Part shown: piece after piece, positions 1 through 10,585 of the stretch
Position numbering within the stretch: position 1 is the stretch's first letter
How the letters are laid out: every line of letters begins with the position of its first letter
From: Tubiluchus corallicola
Taxonomy: Eukaryota > Priapulida > Priapulimorpha > Priapulimorphida > Tubiluchidae
Direction of reading: 5' to 3'
Assembly (NCBI GenBank): GCA_030141605.1
Contig: JAQGDQ010000446.1
Location: 64,001 to 111,751, forward strand
DNA length: 47,751 nucleotides
Translations under genes and position numbers: made by a program
Notes under the pieces: model-generated
Told to the model about the DNA's origin: nothing
Database searches by the model: none
What the model saw: the letters and a program-made list of their open reading frames with translations, nothing else

Positions 1-124
1 AGCACGAAAAACTATAATGTTAACTAGAGACCACAAATATCCTTTTTTCATAATTTTTCGATGCGAAGATAATTCGCAATAAGAAAAAGTGTAATTTGGT
101 TTTATATGTTTTTTTTCTCTATAG

Positions 125-1316
125 ACGTTGTTGTTTGCTACTAAACTTACTGGACAAAGTGTTGGACTTACTGGCTACAAGTTCTTCACAATCAACAGAA
201 ATTTTTGGACAACAGTAAGTAAAGATATATAAAGATCTGTACATATTTCGGAACATCTGTATCAGTTATATTTTTGAACACTAGTTAGCAACATTATGAG
301 TTTACTGCTATTATAACTTTAGTACTTGCTTTCTGGTTACTACGGCCATATCGCGTTGAAAACACCGGTTCTCGTCTGATCACCGAAGTTAAGCAACGTA
401 GAGCCTGCTTAGTACTTGGATGTGTGACCGCCTAGGAATACCAGGTGCTGTAGGCTTGTGGGATACCCACACTGTATCTTCGTACTAGGCGGAGGAGCTG
501 CACAAGTAGTCAACGGCTAGAGGGCGGAGGAGGTCAAGTGACCCAACGGCCATGTGTAGAGGAATAAACCTTCCAAATCTTCCAACAGTAAACGTTCCTG
601 TTGTCTGGGCAACTCAGGATCTCCATACACCTTGTCTAGGCATGCGCCCTGGAGAGGCCATTCTTGTGGTTCAAAGATCGGACTGCTCAGCCACAGTCGA
701 CGCTGCAGCTCCATCAATGTGATCTATAACTGACTCTCTTGGCGCACACTCCATTGTCTTCAGAGACAGAAGGATGCCAACCACAGATTTACACGATGCA
801 CGCTATCTTCTAACTTTAATAACTTTTAACAATTTTTACTTTTCGGTAAGAATACTTCTCTACACAGGGCCTATTTCAGGGGGGTAAGTGGGGATACTTC
901 CCCAGGGCCTCACCCTCCAGGGGGGCCTCGCGCTGAGGTAACATTTTTTTGCTTTATGCGAACATTCAATTGTTCTTTTCCTTAACAACTGTATAACTTC
1001 ATCTTTTCTCTTCAAAAATACTTCTCCGCGTTCTAGCAGTTCAAAAATTTTCTGGAGCTTCGCCCCCCCCCCCCGTCGGGGCTTCACACGCCCCACTTCC
1101 CCGGGCCTCGCTTAGGCTGAAATAGGCCTTGTCTCTACAAGCTGGTCAAATTTATGCTGTAAATGTATTAATATAACTTGAAACGAGGCCGGGTGTTTCT
1201 TGATTTCATTTTGTTCATTTCAGGTTATTGGAGTCTTTGTTACATACTTTGTGCTGCTGCTACAATTTAAACCAAACATCTGGCAACATCACCTACTTGT
1301 GCAGGAGGAACTCTGA
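125..1316 (+). CDS. Gustatory-receptor-like 7TM protein, 3' end only (5' exons outside window)
   Basis: Two C-terminal exons are visible: 125-214 (90 nt, after a pyrimidine tract and ATAG, before GTAAGT) and 1224-1316 (93 nt including TGA 1314-1316, after TTTCAG). Both junctions are phase 0. The first encodes ...FATKLTGQSVGLTGYKFF..., closely matching the middle exons of the three complete GRL genes downstream. The second encodes VIGVFVTYFVLLLQFKP..., which is TM7 with the TY-hydrophobic-QF motif typical of the Gr superfamily. The intron between them carries a 5S-headed repeat and a hAT MITE. The large first exon must lie upstream of base 1. Family knowledge: such proteins are multi-pass membrane receptors or ligand-gated channels in arthropods; their role in other animals is mostly unknown. 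The ligand cannot be inferred. Confidence 0.85.
338..456 (+). rRNA. 5S rRNA-like sequence, probably a pseudogene or repeat head
   Basis: About 119 bp match 5S rRNA end to end, including the internal promoter (AAGTTAAGCAACGT, then GACCGCCTAGGAATACC). It differs from the usual metazoan 5S at several positions and continues without a terminal T-run into DNA shared with the copy at 43334. It therefore looks like the head of a dispersed repeat rather than a working 5S gene. Confidence 0.6.
338..795 (+). mobile_element. 5S rRNA-headed composite repeat (SINE3-like), copy 1
   Basis: The 5S-like head is followed by about 340 bp that recur in the same order after the 5S head at 43334. Shared blocks include GGAGGAGCTG, TCAAGTGACCCAACGGCC, a stretch around 600-640 reading TGTCTGGGCAACTCAGG, and an end block CCATTGTCTTC...GACAGAAGGATGCCAAC. 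A 5S-derived promoter plus a conserved body is the plan of 5S-derived SINEs. No target-site duplication was identified. It sits in the last intron of the partial GRL gene. Confidence 0.6.
865..1131. mobile_element. hAT-type MITE, copy 1 (267 bp, 8-bp TSD)
   Basis: The terminal inverted repeats are CAGGGCCTATTTCA at the left and TGAAATAGGCCTTG at the right. They are flanked by a perfect 8-bp duplication TCTCTACA (857-864 and 1132-1139). A CAGGG start and 8-bp TSD are diagnostic of hAT elements. The GC-rich ends contrast with the AT-rich host. There is no transposase ORF. It lies in the last intron of the partial GRL gene, and an inverted, longer relative is at 13287-13796. Confidence 0.88.
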
Positions 1317-2640
1317 TTATCAAATAAGGCAATTGCGACAATCATTGGTGTCTTACAATGAGACGATTTTGTTTAAAATAATTCTTTCGACATCTTAATT
1401 CGGATTAATCACGGAGTAAAACAGACTTTGCATTCTTTGTGTTACCCGTTTATTTCATAAGTTCATAACTTTTTTTGTTAGCACGTTCTTGAAGGATTTA
1501 TTCACGAAACCAATTAATGATCCTATAATGTTTGCTAGTTTTACAACATTAATTTTAGCAACATGCTTATCGGACTACTCCTGAAAGTTATAAAAAGCAT
1601 CTGTTCATGATGGATTTTTGGTTTGAAACGGTTTCATAATATATATATAGATATATATATATATTAATATATTAATTCTTTATTTGTCATTAAAATGGTT
1701 CACTCATTATAATAAAATTGAGTAAGCCTCAGCGTAATGTTAAGATTACAACACTGTTCAAGACAAATACGTCCAGTGCAGACAAAGAAAAACTGAAGTG
1801 CAAAACTAAGGCCTAATTATATACAATAAATGAACATATTTACAAACACAACATTAAAATATTGTTACATAACAACATTACAAAAGTACATTAAATTTTA
1901 CATGACATGTTTCACACTATATATACATTTCAGATGACACAATTAACAGAAACATGCTTTACATTACATAAATTTCACTCATTACATTTATACTATTTAT
2001 ACATTTGACATTACAAAACTAACATAACACGTATTAGATTACATAATTTTTTTAAAAAAATTCATTTTTAATCGTTTTATGGAGTCAGGCGCGATTATAC
2101 ATCTCTCTAATATAATCATTAGTGCAAAGGTTTAATGTGTATTGTGCATATTTTACTACTACTTTTTAGTCATCATATTTGAGCATCGTTGTCAATTGCT
2201 TAGGAACATGGGATCTAGTGTTGTCTTACTGTGTATTAGACACCATCTTTTTTATGTTTATTGTAGTATGGCAAACTCAGCAGCAAAATAATTTCCAACC
2301 AAATAACTGGTTTTTAACAAAAGTGTAATTTTATTTTGCTATAGTATTGTTTTCATTAATTTCATTATAATTTCATTGTTAGTAACAATTTAATGCTGAT
2401 CAATCATTACAGTGTGTGTTTCGTTTACATTTAAAAATGGTCTGTATTGTTCTGATGTTCAATCCATTGATCAATGCTTAATATGTTATCACCAAGAAAA
2501 CACTGATTTTCAATAAAATCATTCACAATAAATGATATTTTATCAACATTGTGCAAATACAATGTTTTGTCAAAAATAATTAGCCGCTCTTTAATCTCTA
2601 CTGGCTGGTAAAACTTCGAATAAACGTTCCCGACTTACAA
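1317..2640. other. AT-rich intergenic DNA, no gene seen
   Basis: This contains the 3' flank of the partial GRL gene, a short (TA)n run near 1640-1665 and, from about 1670 to 2060, an AT-rich stretch starting TTCTTTATTTGTCATT that resembles the antisense 3' end of a LINE. That resemblance is only suggestive. No coding exon or RNA gene was recognised. Confidence 0.4.
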
Positions 2641-2743
2641 CTCGCCCCCTCTTCAGACCAGAAATCAAATTAACATTATAAGTAAAACGCAATTAGGGCA
2701 AAGGGCCTCATCGGGGTAAATTCTCCCTCACGCCAAGAGAGGA

Positions 2744-2804
2744 CACTAATATGGGTGGTACTGTGAAAGCTCATCAACAGGTAAAAAGGTCACCCATATT
2801 AGTG
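2744..2804. repeat. Perfect 14-bp inverted repeat (stem-loop) beside the pentamer array
   Basis: CACTAATATGGGTG (2744-2757) is followed 33 bp later by its exact reverse complement CACCCATATTAGTG (2791-2804). The second arm ends within a few bases of the (AGTTT)n array. Its function is unknown; it may be the end of a mobile element. Confidence 0.7.
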
Positions 2805-2807
2805 ATG

Positions 2808-3157
2808 TTTAGTTTAGTTTAGTTTAGTTTAGTTTAGTTTAGTTTAGTTTAGTTTAGTTTAGTTTAGTTTAGTTTAGTTTAGTTTAGTTTAGTTTAGTTT
2901 AGTTTAGTTTAGTTTAGTTTAGTTTAGTTTAGTTTAGTTTAGTTTAGTTTAGTTTAGTTTAGTTTAGTTTAGTTTAGTTTAGTTTAGTTTAGTTTAGTTT
3001 AGTTTAGTTTAGTTTAGTTTAGTTTAGTTTAGTTTAGTTTAGTTTAGTTTAGTTTAGTTTAGTTTAGTTTAGTTTAGTTTAGTTTAGTTTAGTTTAGTTT
3101 AGTTTAGTTTAGTTTAGTTTAGTTTAGTTTAGTTTAGTTTAGTTTAGTTTAGTTTAG

Positions 3158-3185
<28 letters not shown>
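2808..3185. repeat. (AGTTT)n pentanucleotide satellite, about 75 copies
   Basis: About 378 bp of essentially perfect AGTTT units with no visible interruption. The lack of decay implies recent expansion. The length in the living genome is probably polymorphic and may be collapsed in the assembly. Confidence 0.97.
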
Positions 3186-3188
<3 letters not shown>

Positions 3189-3780
3189 ACATTTGTCATG
3201 ACAAAATAATATATAAATATGGTGAAAATACAAAATACCAAATTAAAAGAAAACAAGCATATAAATAATAAAGGTGATTATTGGGGCTGTCCAAAAAGAA
3301 AACATGTAAAGGTCAGGCCCAAATAGAAAAGTGCAAGAATAAAAGGTGGGTAACGGGAGGAAAAGGAGTATGAAAAGTGAAGGATATGAAGATGTAATAT
3401 GAAAGTGAGCAAAAAATAAAAATAAAAAATCAGATTCACATGAGAATGACATAAAAATGTAATAAATACAAATAATTCAAATGTGACATGCACACAGTTG
3501 AGATCTCATGTAAGAATTTCGCCATTCTTTTTATAAATGTTTGATTTACTATTCTGAGGAATCCACGAAAGTTACGACACGTGTTATATTGTGGTTGCAA
3601 TTGTCTATAATATTTAAATGTTGTCTGTTTGTCGGAAAAAAATTGCCATTCACTTAACAATTTTTGCACTTAACTGCAGTGACACAGGGGTAAAGGCCTC
3701 TGTCTACAAGACAGAACGCCTCCAGAGGCATTATGCCCCATTGTAATTATTTATTTCATGCCAGAAATGACATTTGTATG
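3186..3780. other. A-rich spacer without a recognised gene
   Basis: The sequence is strongly A/G-biased on the plus strand (3190-3480), so short open frames on the minus strand are composition artefacts. The tract GGGGCTGTCCAAAAAG...GGTCAGGCCC at 3282-3320 loosely resembles antisense LINE 3' ends. Nothing firmer was seen. Confidence 0.35.
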
Positions 3781-3925
3781 TAGCAGACGGTTTAGTCTAG
3801 TGATAATGCGTCTGCTTTCCGTCTGGGAGGTCGTGAGTTCGAACCAGCGGCCCGGTCATACCAAAGACTTTAAAAATGGTACTCTTTGAGCTAATGTTAA
3901 TTGTTGACCCAAAAGCCGACTTTAA

Positions 3926-3966
<41 letters not shown>
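3781..3966 (+). mobile_element. tRNA-derived SINE with (ATT)n tail
   Basis: The head is tRNA-like: an A-box region TTTAGTCTAGTGATAATG, an anticodon-arm-like TCTGCTTTCCGTCTGGGAGG, and a B box GAGTTCGAACC. Next comes GGTCATACCAAAGACTT, a body motif I associate with invertebrate tRNA SINEs, and then about 13 ATT repeats ending near 3966. It is too diverged in the acceptor stem to be a functional tRNA. Confidence 0.72.
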
Positions 3967-4439
3967 GCTATAACGTAAGTGCGCACAGTGGTACAAACTT
4001 ATACAGAGCATCAATAAACCCTTTCGTTCTTTTGAACACCAAAGTTCTCATAAATATATATTTTTAGTACATTAACATTATCAATTTTGTTAGTTCCAAG
4101 AACCAAAGTTATTAAAATTTCTGTGTTAGAAAAATTTTTGAAATAATAGGTGAGCTGTTTATGCCTAAATCAAATCATTTGTTTGTTAAAAAAACGTAAA
4201 TATGTTTGTAGTATATGTATGTCACAAGCAAAATGTGAAAAAGATACTGCCTAGGAATTTTGCAAAAACAAACTACGAAAATTTTATTAAGCAGCATTTC
4301 ATCTCGGTCATGCAATTCAGACCAAGTCTGTTCATATCATCCAGGAGGTTCCAAACCACAAGTTTTCATAATGACTCCCAATTTTTAATTTCTCACGTAA
4401 AATTTAGAAAAGCCAACCAATTTTTGCGGATTTGTCCTG

Positions 4440-4560
4440 TACTCAAAGCTAATTATGACAGCATATTAATAATTACTGTATGGAAGACTTCTTATATTTT
4501 TCTGTTTGCTTGTTAAATCTCTTTGACTTCGCTAAATCTGTAAGATGGTGAAATATGGCA
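4440..4560 (+). repeat. Duplicated segment related to 9660-9800
   Basis: Text around CTCAAAGCTAATTATGACAG, a TATTTTTCTGTTTGCTTGTTA block, and AGATGGTGAAATAT followed by ACTTAAAAC recurs in order at 9660-9800 with many substitutions. The pair suggests an old tandem duplication around the GRL gene at 6607. The ORF at 4202-4516 has no recognisable domain. Confidence 0.5.
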
Positions 4561-4957
4561 CTTAAAACATTCTAAACAGTGATGCAAACTTTACTTCTGT
4601 AATTAGATGTCATTGGCGTAGTTTGTTATATTGTTAATTGTCATTTGTGTTATTGTTGTGTTTCATGATTTATTGTATTATTTGTATTAATTTGTGATGT
4701 GTATATAAACTTTGTGAAGTTTGAAATAAAATATTAAATCTAATCTAAATCTAATATTATAATATACTGGCACAAGCGTACCTCAAGGTTTTATTGACTA
4801 TAATAATATCAACAGTGACTTTTTTGGCTGCTAAATCTGCCTGTTTCGGCTTTGGCTGTTGACATTAAAAAGAGCAACATGCTGACTAACAAATAAATGC
4901 AAGCAACCTGTAATTGAAATAATCGTCGATTTTCTGGTATGAGCTTGCTTGGAAATA
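4561..4957 (+). repeat. Long inverted duplication, arm 1 (partner 18541-18955)
   Basis: The whole stretch, from ACAGTGATGCAAACTTTAC through a (AATCT)n-like tail at 4730-4752 to GGTATGAGCTTGCTT, recurs in reverse complement at 18541-18955 with only scattered differences. By eye, identity is in the high nineties. It includes an AATAAA-plus-tail pattern like the 3' end of a retroposed sequence. The two arms lie about 13.6 kb apart. Confidence 0.85.
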
Positions 4958-4958
4958 C

Positions 4959-5042
4959 ACATATATAAACAAACTGTCATGCATAATTTGACAGCTTTGA
5001 AATACACATATATAAACAAACTGTCATGCATAATTTGACAAT
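4959..5042. repeat. 47-bp minisatellite, first block (about 2 copies)
   Basis: The unit is GAAATACACATATATAAACA followed by AACTGTCATGCATAATTTGA and CAGCTTT. Two copies occur here and about three and a half more at 5766-5925. The flanking bases on the right (ATGTACAAAATGCACGTTAC) are identical after both blocks, so the larger region was itself duplicated. Confidence 0.9.
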
Positions 5043-5103
5043 GTACAAAATGCACGTTACCTGGTTAACTACAACGAACGCAATTAAATGACAGAAAATG
5101 TTA

Positions 5104-5386
5104 GTTGATACTACACACAAAATACCTCAACAGACAAATGTGTCTTAAATTGAGTGCAGCAATGGCGAAGTTGCATGCCGTCTCAAAATTGTCTTTTCTT
5201 CGATCAGGTTTTTGCGTATCTTAGAATATTACCACAATAATGCTGTGTTGTTAGAATATAGAAATTGTGGCAACATCCAGCAAAATTATTTTGAGAATTT
5301 CCAAGCAGCATTGCAGGTTGAAGTTTTATCAAAGTCACGTATCCATCATTCAGAGTAGAAAGGTAATGCTCAATAATAAAGCGCAC
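5104..5386 (+). pseudogene. Decayed duplicate of the 5' region and start of the GRL gene at 6607
   Basis: This aligns through its length with 6378-6650, the region just upstream of and including the first codons of the complete GRL gene. Matched landmarks: ATTGAGTGCAGCAATGG versus ATTGAGTGCAGTATTGG, GAAGTTGCA, TTGTCTTT, GCAACATCC, GGTTTTATCA, and finally GAGTAGAAAGGTAATG...AATAATAAAG versus GAGTAGAAAAGTAATG...AACAATAAAG. The ATG at 6607 is not conserved but the in-frame ATG at 6625 is. The copy stops where a dispersed repeat begins (about 5381), so only the promoter/leader and a few codons remain. Confidence 0.65.
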
Positions 5387-5745
5387 CCCGGAGGGTGAGT
5401 CAGCGACATTTTACCAATTGGCACGAGCATTTTAACTTATTGTTTCCAATTACATAAGTCTTTCCAGCAGGTAAGCGAAATGCTGAGTAATACAGATTTG
5501 CACGGAAAGTTTTTTGGGTCATAATTTAACATTGCCTTTTCTTCCCCTGATTTACGTGGTTTAGTGACGTCATGTAATGGTGCCGTCGGAACAGTATTGC
5601 GGGAGATTTACAATGAAATCAAACGAAAATTCCTTTCAGCGCGAATACTATATGTGCATAAAATTGCTGTAAAGTAGCATAATTTTTTAAGGCGATTTTT
5701 CTGAAACCCACTTCAGGTGGTCCTTTTCTTGTCCTTAAAACGTCA
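5381..5745 (+). mobile_element. Dispersed repeat Y, copy 1 (unclassified)
   Basis: GCGCACCCCGGAGGGTGAGT...GTCCTTTTCTTGTCCTT is found in opposite orientation at 14560-15386, where a piggyBac MITE interrupts it, and in degraded form at about 19660-19830. Conserved blocks include CATTACATAAGTCTTTCCAG-like text, GTAAGCGAAATGCTGAGTAA, CTTCCCCTGATTTACG and GTGACGTCATGTAATGG. No clear inverted termini or TSD were found, so the class is open. Confidence 0.7.
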
Positions 5746-5765
5746 ATATTATAGTATCTAACATA

Positions 5766-5925
5766 ATGCATAATTTGACAGCTTTGAAATACACATATAT
5801 ACACAAACTGTCATGCATAATTTGACAGCTTTGAAATACACATATATAAACAAACTGTCATGCATAATTTGACAGCTTTGAAATACACATATATAAACAA
5901 ACTGTCATGCATAATTTGACAATGT
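5766..5925. repeat. 47-bp minisatellite, second block (about 3.5 copies)
   Basis: Same unit as at 4959-5042. One copy has TATATACACAAA in place of TATATAAACAAA. The following 100 bases (to about 6045) repeat 5040-5160 almost exactly. Confidence 0.9.
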
Positions 5926-5934
5926 ACAAAATGC

Positions 5935-6606
5935 ACGTTACCTGGTTAACTACAACGAACGCAATTAAATGAGAGAAAATGTTAGTTGATACTACACACA
6001 AAATACCTCAACAGACAAATGTGTCTTAAATTGAGCGCAGCAATGCGCTCTTCACAGAGTTCTGGCTTTTATTTCTTATTAGAGTAACTTTTGCAGCAGC
6101 TTTTCTGTCTGTTAAATCTTTTGTTCAAAATCTAGCCTAAGAAAGGTGAAACGAATTTTGGGCTAAATGTCCGTACTTTAGGCAGTTGACAGAAAAAACA
6201 ACATGCTATCCAATAACTGATTGTAGTGCTATGTATCTAAAACAATCATCCATTTTCTTGGACGAGTTTGCACGAATACCAAAATCATACAAACTATCAC
6301 GCACAATTTGCAATGACCAACATACAAATGGCTTTGTTAATTGCAATGAACGTATCCGTAAATGGGCGAAAATGTTAGTCAATACTGCACACAACATGTT
6401 CTAATAGACATACGTATCATATATTGAGTGCAGTATTGGTGAAGTTGCACATTATCTCAAGTTTGTCTTTCGTTCGGCTTTTGTGTATCTCGGGAAATTG
6501 TCAACATTAGTGTTGCGTTGTAGAAGATAAGAATTATGACAACATCCTAGAAAATACTTTTGAGAATATTCAAGGGTACAGGTTTTATCAGATTCACGCA
6601 TAAATT
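5935..6606 (+). other. Upstream region of the GRL gene at 6607, built of duplicated segments
   Basis: 5935-6045 repeats 5040-5160. 6060-6200 (AACTTTTGCAGCAGC...GAAAGGTGAAACG...TTTTGGGCTAAA) repeats 9845-9960. 6378-6606 is paralogous to 5104-5340. No convincing TATA box was seen near the start codon. The short ORFs here have no recognisable domain. Confidence 0.55.
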
Positions 6607-8956
6607 ATGTGGAGTAGAAAAGTAATGTGCAACAATAAAGTACAAATGGCACGTGGAGCCAATGACGTTAAACCAAAATATGGCAAATCACCATCTTTTT
6701 ACGAGGCAATTAGGCCACTAATTTGGATAATGAAAATGTGTTCATTATGGCCACCTTTTGAGATGCCAAATCACCGTGGGAATCAGTACAAAACATTCTG
6801 CAACCTGTTTAATATTATGCTCATACTTGTGTTCATTTTAAGCATACCCTTAACGATTTACCTTCATTACCGTGCATTGCTTTCTCTTTACCCAAACATC
6901 GACATAGGAAGTTTATTGTTCACCAGCTTAAGCTGGCTTATTTTCTACGTTCAAGCAGTTTTTACTGTAGTATATTTCTACTGCCGTACGAAAATTTTGT
7001 CAAGATACCAAAGTGCATGGCAAATGTTATTTGAAACTGACGACGATAATGAACCTGTTATAATAAATACAAAGAAAACTTTTCACGTTTCCCGACAAGA
7101 AGCTATCAAAAGCACTACTTCTCTTTTTGTGTACTTTGCATTAGTAGTAGTACTAATGATTTCAAGCAATGTCTTACAAAAAAGATACAATAAATCCAAT
7201 GAACTGGACCAGAGCCTAACACTGTATGCGTTCTTAACAATTTGTATTTGCAGTTACATATTTTTGATATTATTTGCCACTGTGTCTTTTCTTGTCGTGG
7301 TATGTAAAATCATTAGTACAGAGCTGGAAAAAGTTAACATTGATATCAAGAAGGTGGCGACTGAGCTATCTAAAAACAAAAATCCGGAGCGTGATAAGTT
7401 GCCAGTTCCGAAGCAAGCTAACAATGAACAGTTTGCTAAATTGCACAAGCTGAAAAAGAAACATCAATTCTTATCTAACCTCATAGCTGAGACTGACGAG
7501 TTGTTTTCACCTTATATTGGATTTCTTTACACATCCTCTATGACTTCACTGTGTCTGATGGCATACATGATAGTAGGTACATACGAAGCAGCCAAGTCGA
7601 TCCGCGAAACACTATTGTTGATACTGGCATTAAGCCATTGGATCATCCTGGAAACCAGAAATATGGCAGAGTTGTCATTGGTAGCTTCTGGCCTTAACGA
7701 GAAAGCCCATGCACCATTGCTGGTCATGTTCGATCTCGTTTTGCTGGATCTTCCACCCAACGAAAAATCTGAGGTAAGAAATAGATAACAGCCATATTCA
7801 ATCTAAATGAAAGTTTTTATAAGTAGCAATTATTTAAAAACAACAAGAAAACGGCAAAAAATATCTAAATTCTGGAACTAGTACATATTGTTGTCATGGG
7901 GCATTACGTATAATTGAATTTCCACAACTTGGATAGTGGATACAGAACTTTATTGTTTTCAAAAAATTCTTGCCCATGTTGTTGAGTGGGCCAACTAAAA
8001 AAAGTAAATGAGATTTCATCACAATAGAGATATTTGTTAATCAAGATATTGGTGTGTTTATCTGCTTAATTATTAAAAATTGTTTTTTTTCAAACAGATA
8101 CAATTATTTGCAACGAAACTATGCAGTCTCAAAATCGGCCTTACTGGATACAGATTTTTCATGATAAACCGTAGCTTTATCCTCACGGTAGGTCAATCAT
8201 CGCTAAAATGTTGGTATGATTTTATAATGCTTAGCAGTGTTAAAAATAAACCCTCTTGTTTGTAGAAGAGCTGATAATCGCAATTTTGCTTTTTCATTTT
8301 TAGATTTTTAAAAACACTTTATTTTCATTTTCATTATTACTATATTGCATTTTGTCCGCATTTTTAAACATATTTTAAGAATATGATAAAGTTAATATCT
8401 TTAGTGCTAAAAGGTGCACTCACCTTTGTCCATATTTAATAAAAAATTAGTTACTGGAAAAGAAGATTTAGAGAAAGTAGAGCAGCTTGTTACTTTAACT
8501 CAGCTGTAATTACAACATAGGTACGTCATCAACATCAAGTGTGTGAAGAGTTGCTGCTAGCTGTAATGGTAGTTGAAATAATCGTTTGACTTATTAGCCT
8601 AATTTGAAACCATAGCAACGTATTACCTAGATGTCGGATTTTGCTTCAAACGTACTAAAGGGAGCCTTAAAACAAGCATTGTGTGCATGAGAAAGGCAAG
8701 ACTACGATGCAAGTAAGGAGTAAGCCATACTTTTTAAAAAGGTGACTTAAAGTAAAACAATGGCAGTGACTTTTTTCAGATTCTAGTTCCAGAAGATGAC
8801 TGATGCGCTTTAGTTTAATTAAATTTTGTTTTTGTGTTTTTTTTTTAGATAATTGGTGTTTTTCTAACATACTTCATCTTGCTCGTGCAGTTCAAACCAA
8901 GAATGTTTGTGCAATCCATGATGGCACAAAATTCAAGTTTTCTGAATAATTCCTAA
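6607..8956 (+). CDS. Gustatory-receptor-like 7TM protein (complete, 3 exons)
   Basis: Exons 6607-7773, 8098-8187 and 8849-8956 (TAA 8954-8956) give 454 aa; all introns are phase 0 with GTAAGA/CAG and GTAGGT/TAG sites. Hydrophobic segments fall near residues 64-87, 101-126, 171-190, 206-236, 301-325, 334-352 and 420-435, seven in all. Motifs shared with its paralogues are EAIRPLIWIMKMCSLWP near the N-terminus, SRYQSAWQMLF after TM2, DELFSPYIGFLY before TM5, GLNEKAHAP before the first intron, GLTGYRFF in the middle exon, and TYFILLVQFKP in TM7 (the Gr TY-hydrophobic-QF motif). The start may instead be the in-frame ATG at 6625 or 6646, which would match paralogue N-terminal lengths better. It is probably a membrane chemoreceptor or cation channel, by family. 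AATAAA follows at 9044. Confidence 0.92.
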
Positions 8957-9043
8957 ATTTCAATTTATACTACAAAATTTAGATGATTTGACTGGTGTTG
9001 AAGAAGATTTGTCTTGTAGTACTATCAAATATAAGTGTACATA

Positions 9044-9080
9044 AATAAATGTTGTATGGAAAAGAATGAAGAGTGCAGAA
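9044..9080 (+). promoter_or_regulatory. Candidate polyadenylation signals of the GRL gene at 6607
   Basis: AATAAA occurs at 9044-9049 and again within GAATAAATC near 9074-9080, 90-125 bases after the stop codon. Position and motif fit; use is not shown. Confidence 0.45.
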
Positions 9081-9609
9081 TAAATCTAGTAATACTTGAA
9101 AATCAGCAGTTGGCACCTTAAATTAACTTCGCACAAAACTTTGTTTTAGATATTTGAAATATTCTAACTATGTGTAGTGCTTAATGTTGCACTAAATTTC
9201 TGCTGCTGCACTTTACAAGCCAGTAGCAATTAATGCTTACGTAAAATTGTATGAATTAATTCGGAAGAGTAATTTGAAACATTAATGTAACGTTCAAATA
9301 TCAGTATATACTTCGCCTTGAATTTTACATCGTGTAAGTCTTACCATACGCATTACATGTAGTTGATGTTAATAGCTGTACAAAATTCGACTGCATTACC
9401 TCCCGACTTACCTCCCAATGGTGACGACTAGTAGATGTAGCCTAATTTCAAGGGTCAATCCAATCATTTAATACATCAACACTTTGTAAAAGGTAGGCAA
9501 AAACCCAGCAGTATGCTAACACAATTTTGATGAACAAAATTACATTATTTCCAAAATAAATTGAATACGTTTTTACTTAAGCTACTAACGCGAACTGAGA
9601 TCGTGGAGC

Positions 9610-10250
9610 ACAGCTTTATGATTGTTTTTCAAAAAACAGGTAAGAAAACTGTCTGCCAACGTTCTTGTGCTCAAAACTAATCATAAATATATATGAAAAA
9701 TTACTGTATTGAAGATTTCTTGTTTTTCCTGTTTGCTTAATTGTTAGATTTGTTATATGTGTCAGATGGTGAAATATTGAACTTAAAACTTTAATATCAT
9801 AATACATTGTCACGAACACATCTCTGGGTTTTATTAGTTATTAGAATAACTTTTGCAGCAGCTTTCCTGTTTGTTAAATTTTTTGTTCAAAGCGTAGCAT
9901 GAGAAAGGTGGAAATCATGAATTTTGGGCTAAACATCTCTACTTCAGAAAGTCGAAAGGAAAAAATAATACACTGACACAGTGATATACCAGGGTAAATA
10001 ACAATACTTACCCTGTTATATTACAATGCAACATCAAGTGTGAATAAAGATGATATACATGTATATAAGGTAATATTTTTGTTACCAAAACGTGCACTCA
10101 GCTTTGTTTTTAATGACCAAAAAATATTTACTAAAAAAAGAAATTTCAAAGAAGGTTGAAAATTATATTTTTAGTATTTTGTCGATGTTCACGGTAGTTC
10201 CTAGCTAGAGGTAAATAAAGGCAAAGAGCCAATAGTTAAAATATCATGAT
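9610..10250 (+). repeat. Degraded tandem duplicate of GRL flanking DNA
   Basis: 9660-9800 matches 4440-4560, 9845-9960 matches 6070-6200, and 10080-10200 (GTGCACTCAGCTTTG...TTTACT) weakly matches the last intron of the GRL gene at 8410-8560. No GRL exon is recognisable, so this looks like the shell of a lost tandem copy. Confidence 0.45.
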
Positions 10251-10326
10251 GCAAGTACTTATTTACAACAGTTATACAATGTTAGACGACATGTTGAAAT
10301 ACAATAACAAATGTGTTAGACACCAT

Positions 10327-10585
10327 GTGTTACTCGGGGGGGGGGAGTAAACCCCTACCGGGCGCATCCCCCGGGTGGCGGATGGGGGACCCCTGGCTCA
10401 CGAGCCAGGGTGCTCCGAATATTCAAATAAGGAGCTGTGGACCAAATCCTTCAGGATAGACCTAGCAAGTCACTGAAGTACTTTTTCCTCAAGTAACTCA
10501 TGGCGAACACAACTGGAGAGACGTTATCAAGTGTTCGCCGGCTGACAGATGAAAATCTACCAGGAGGATGGTGACGTGAGGTGAG
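10327..10585 (+). mobile_element. 259-bp GC-rich retroposon with 12-bp TSD
   Basis: The block is bounded by a perfect 12-bp duplication GTTAGACACCAT (10315-10326 and 10586-10597). It starts with a G-run, has a GC-rich first half that contrasts with the host, and contains a hairpin CCCTGGCT-CACG-AGCCAGGG (10391-10410). It ends GGTGACGTGAGGTGAG. TSD length and lack of inverted termini indicate target-primed retroposition. It may be a LINE 5' UTR fragment or a SINE. Confidence 0.72.

Noticed and set aside
2808-3185. Telomeric or interstitial telomere repeat
   Set aside because: The unit is AGTTT/TTTAG, not TTAGGG or TTAGG.
3781-3850. Functional tRNA gene
   Set aside because: A and B boxes are present but the acceptor stem does not pair and the sequence continues into a SINE body with an ATT tail.
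4831-5055. Paired ORFs at 4831-5055 and 18485-18673 as a small gene family
   Set aside because: They are mirror images of one inverted duplication and run through the 47-bp minisatellite; no coding signal.
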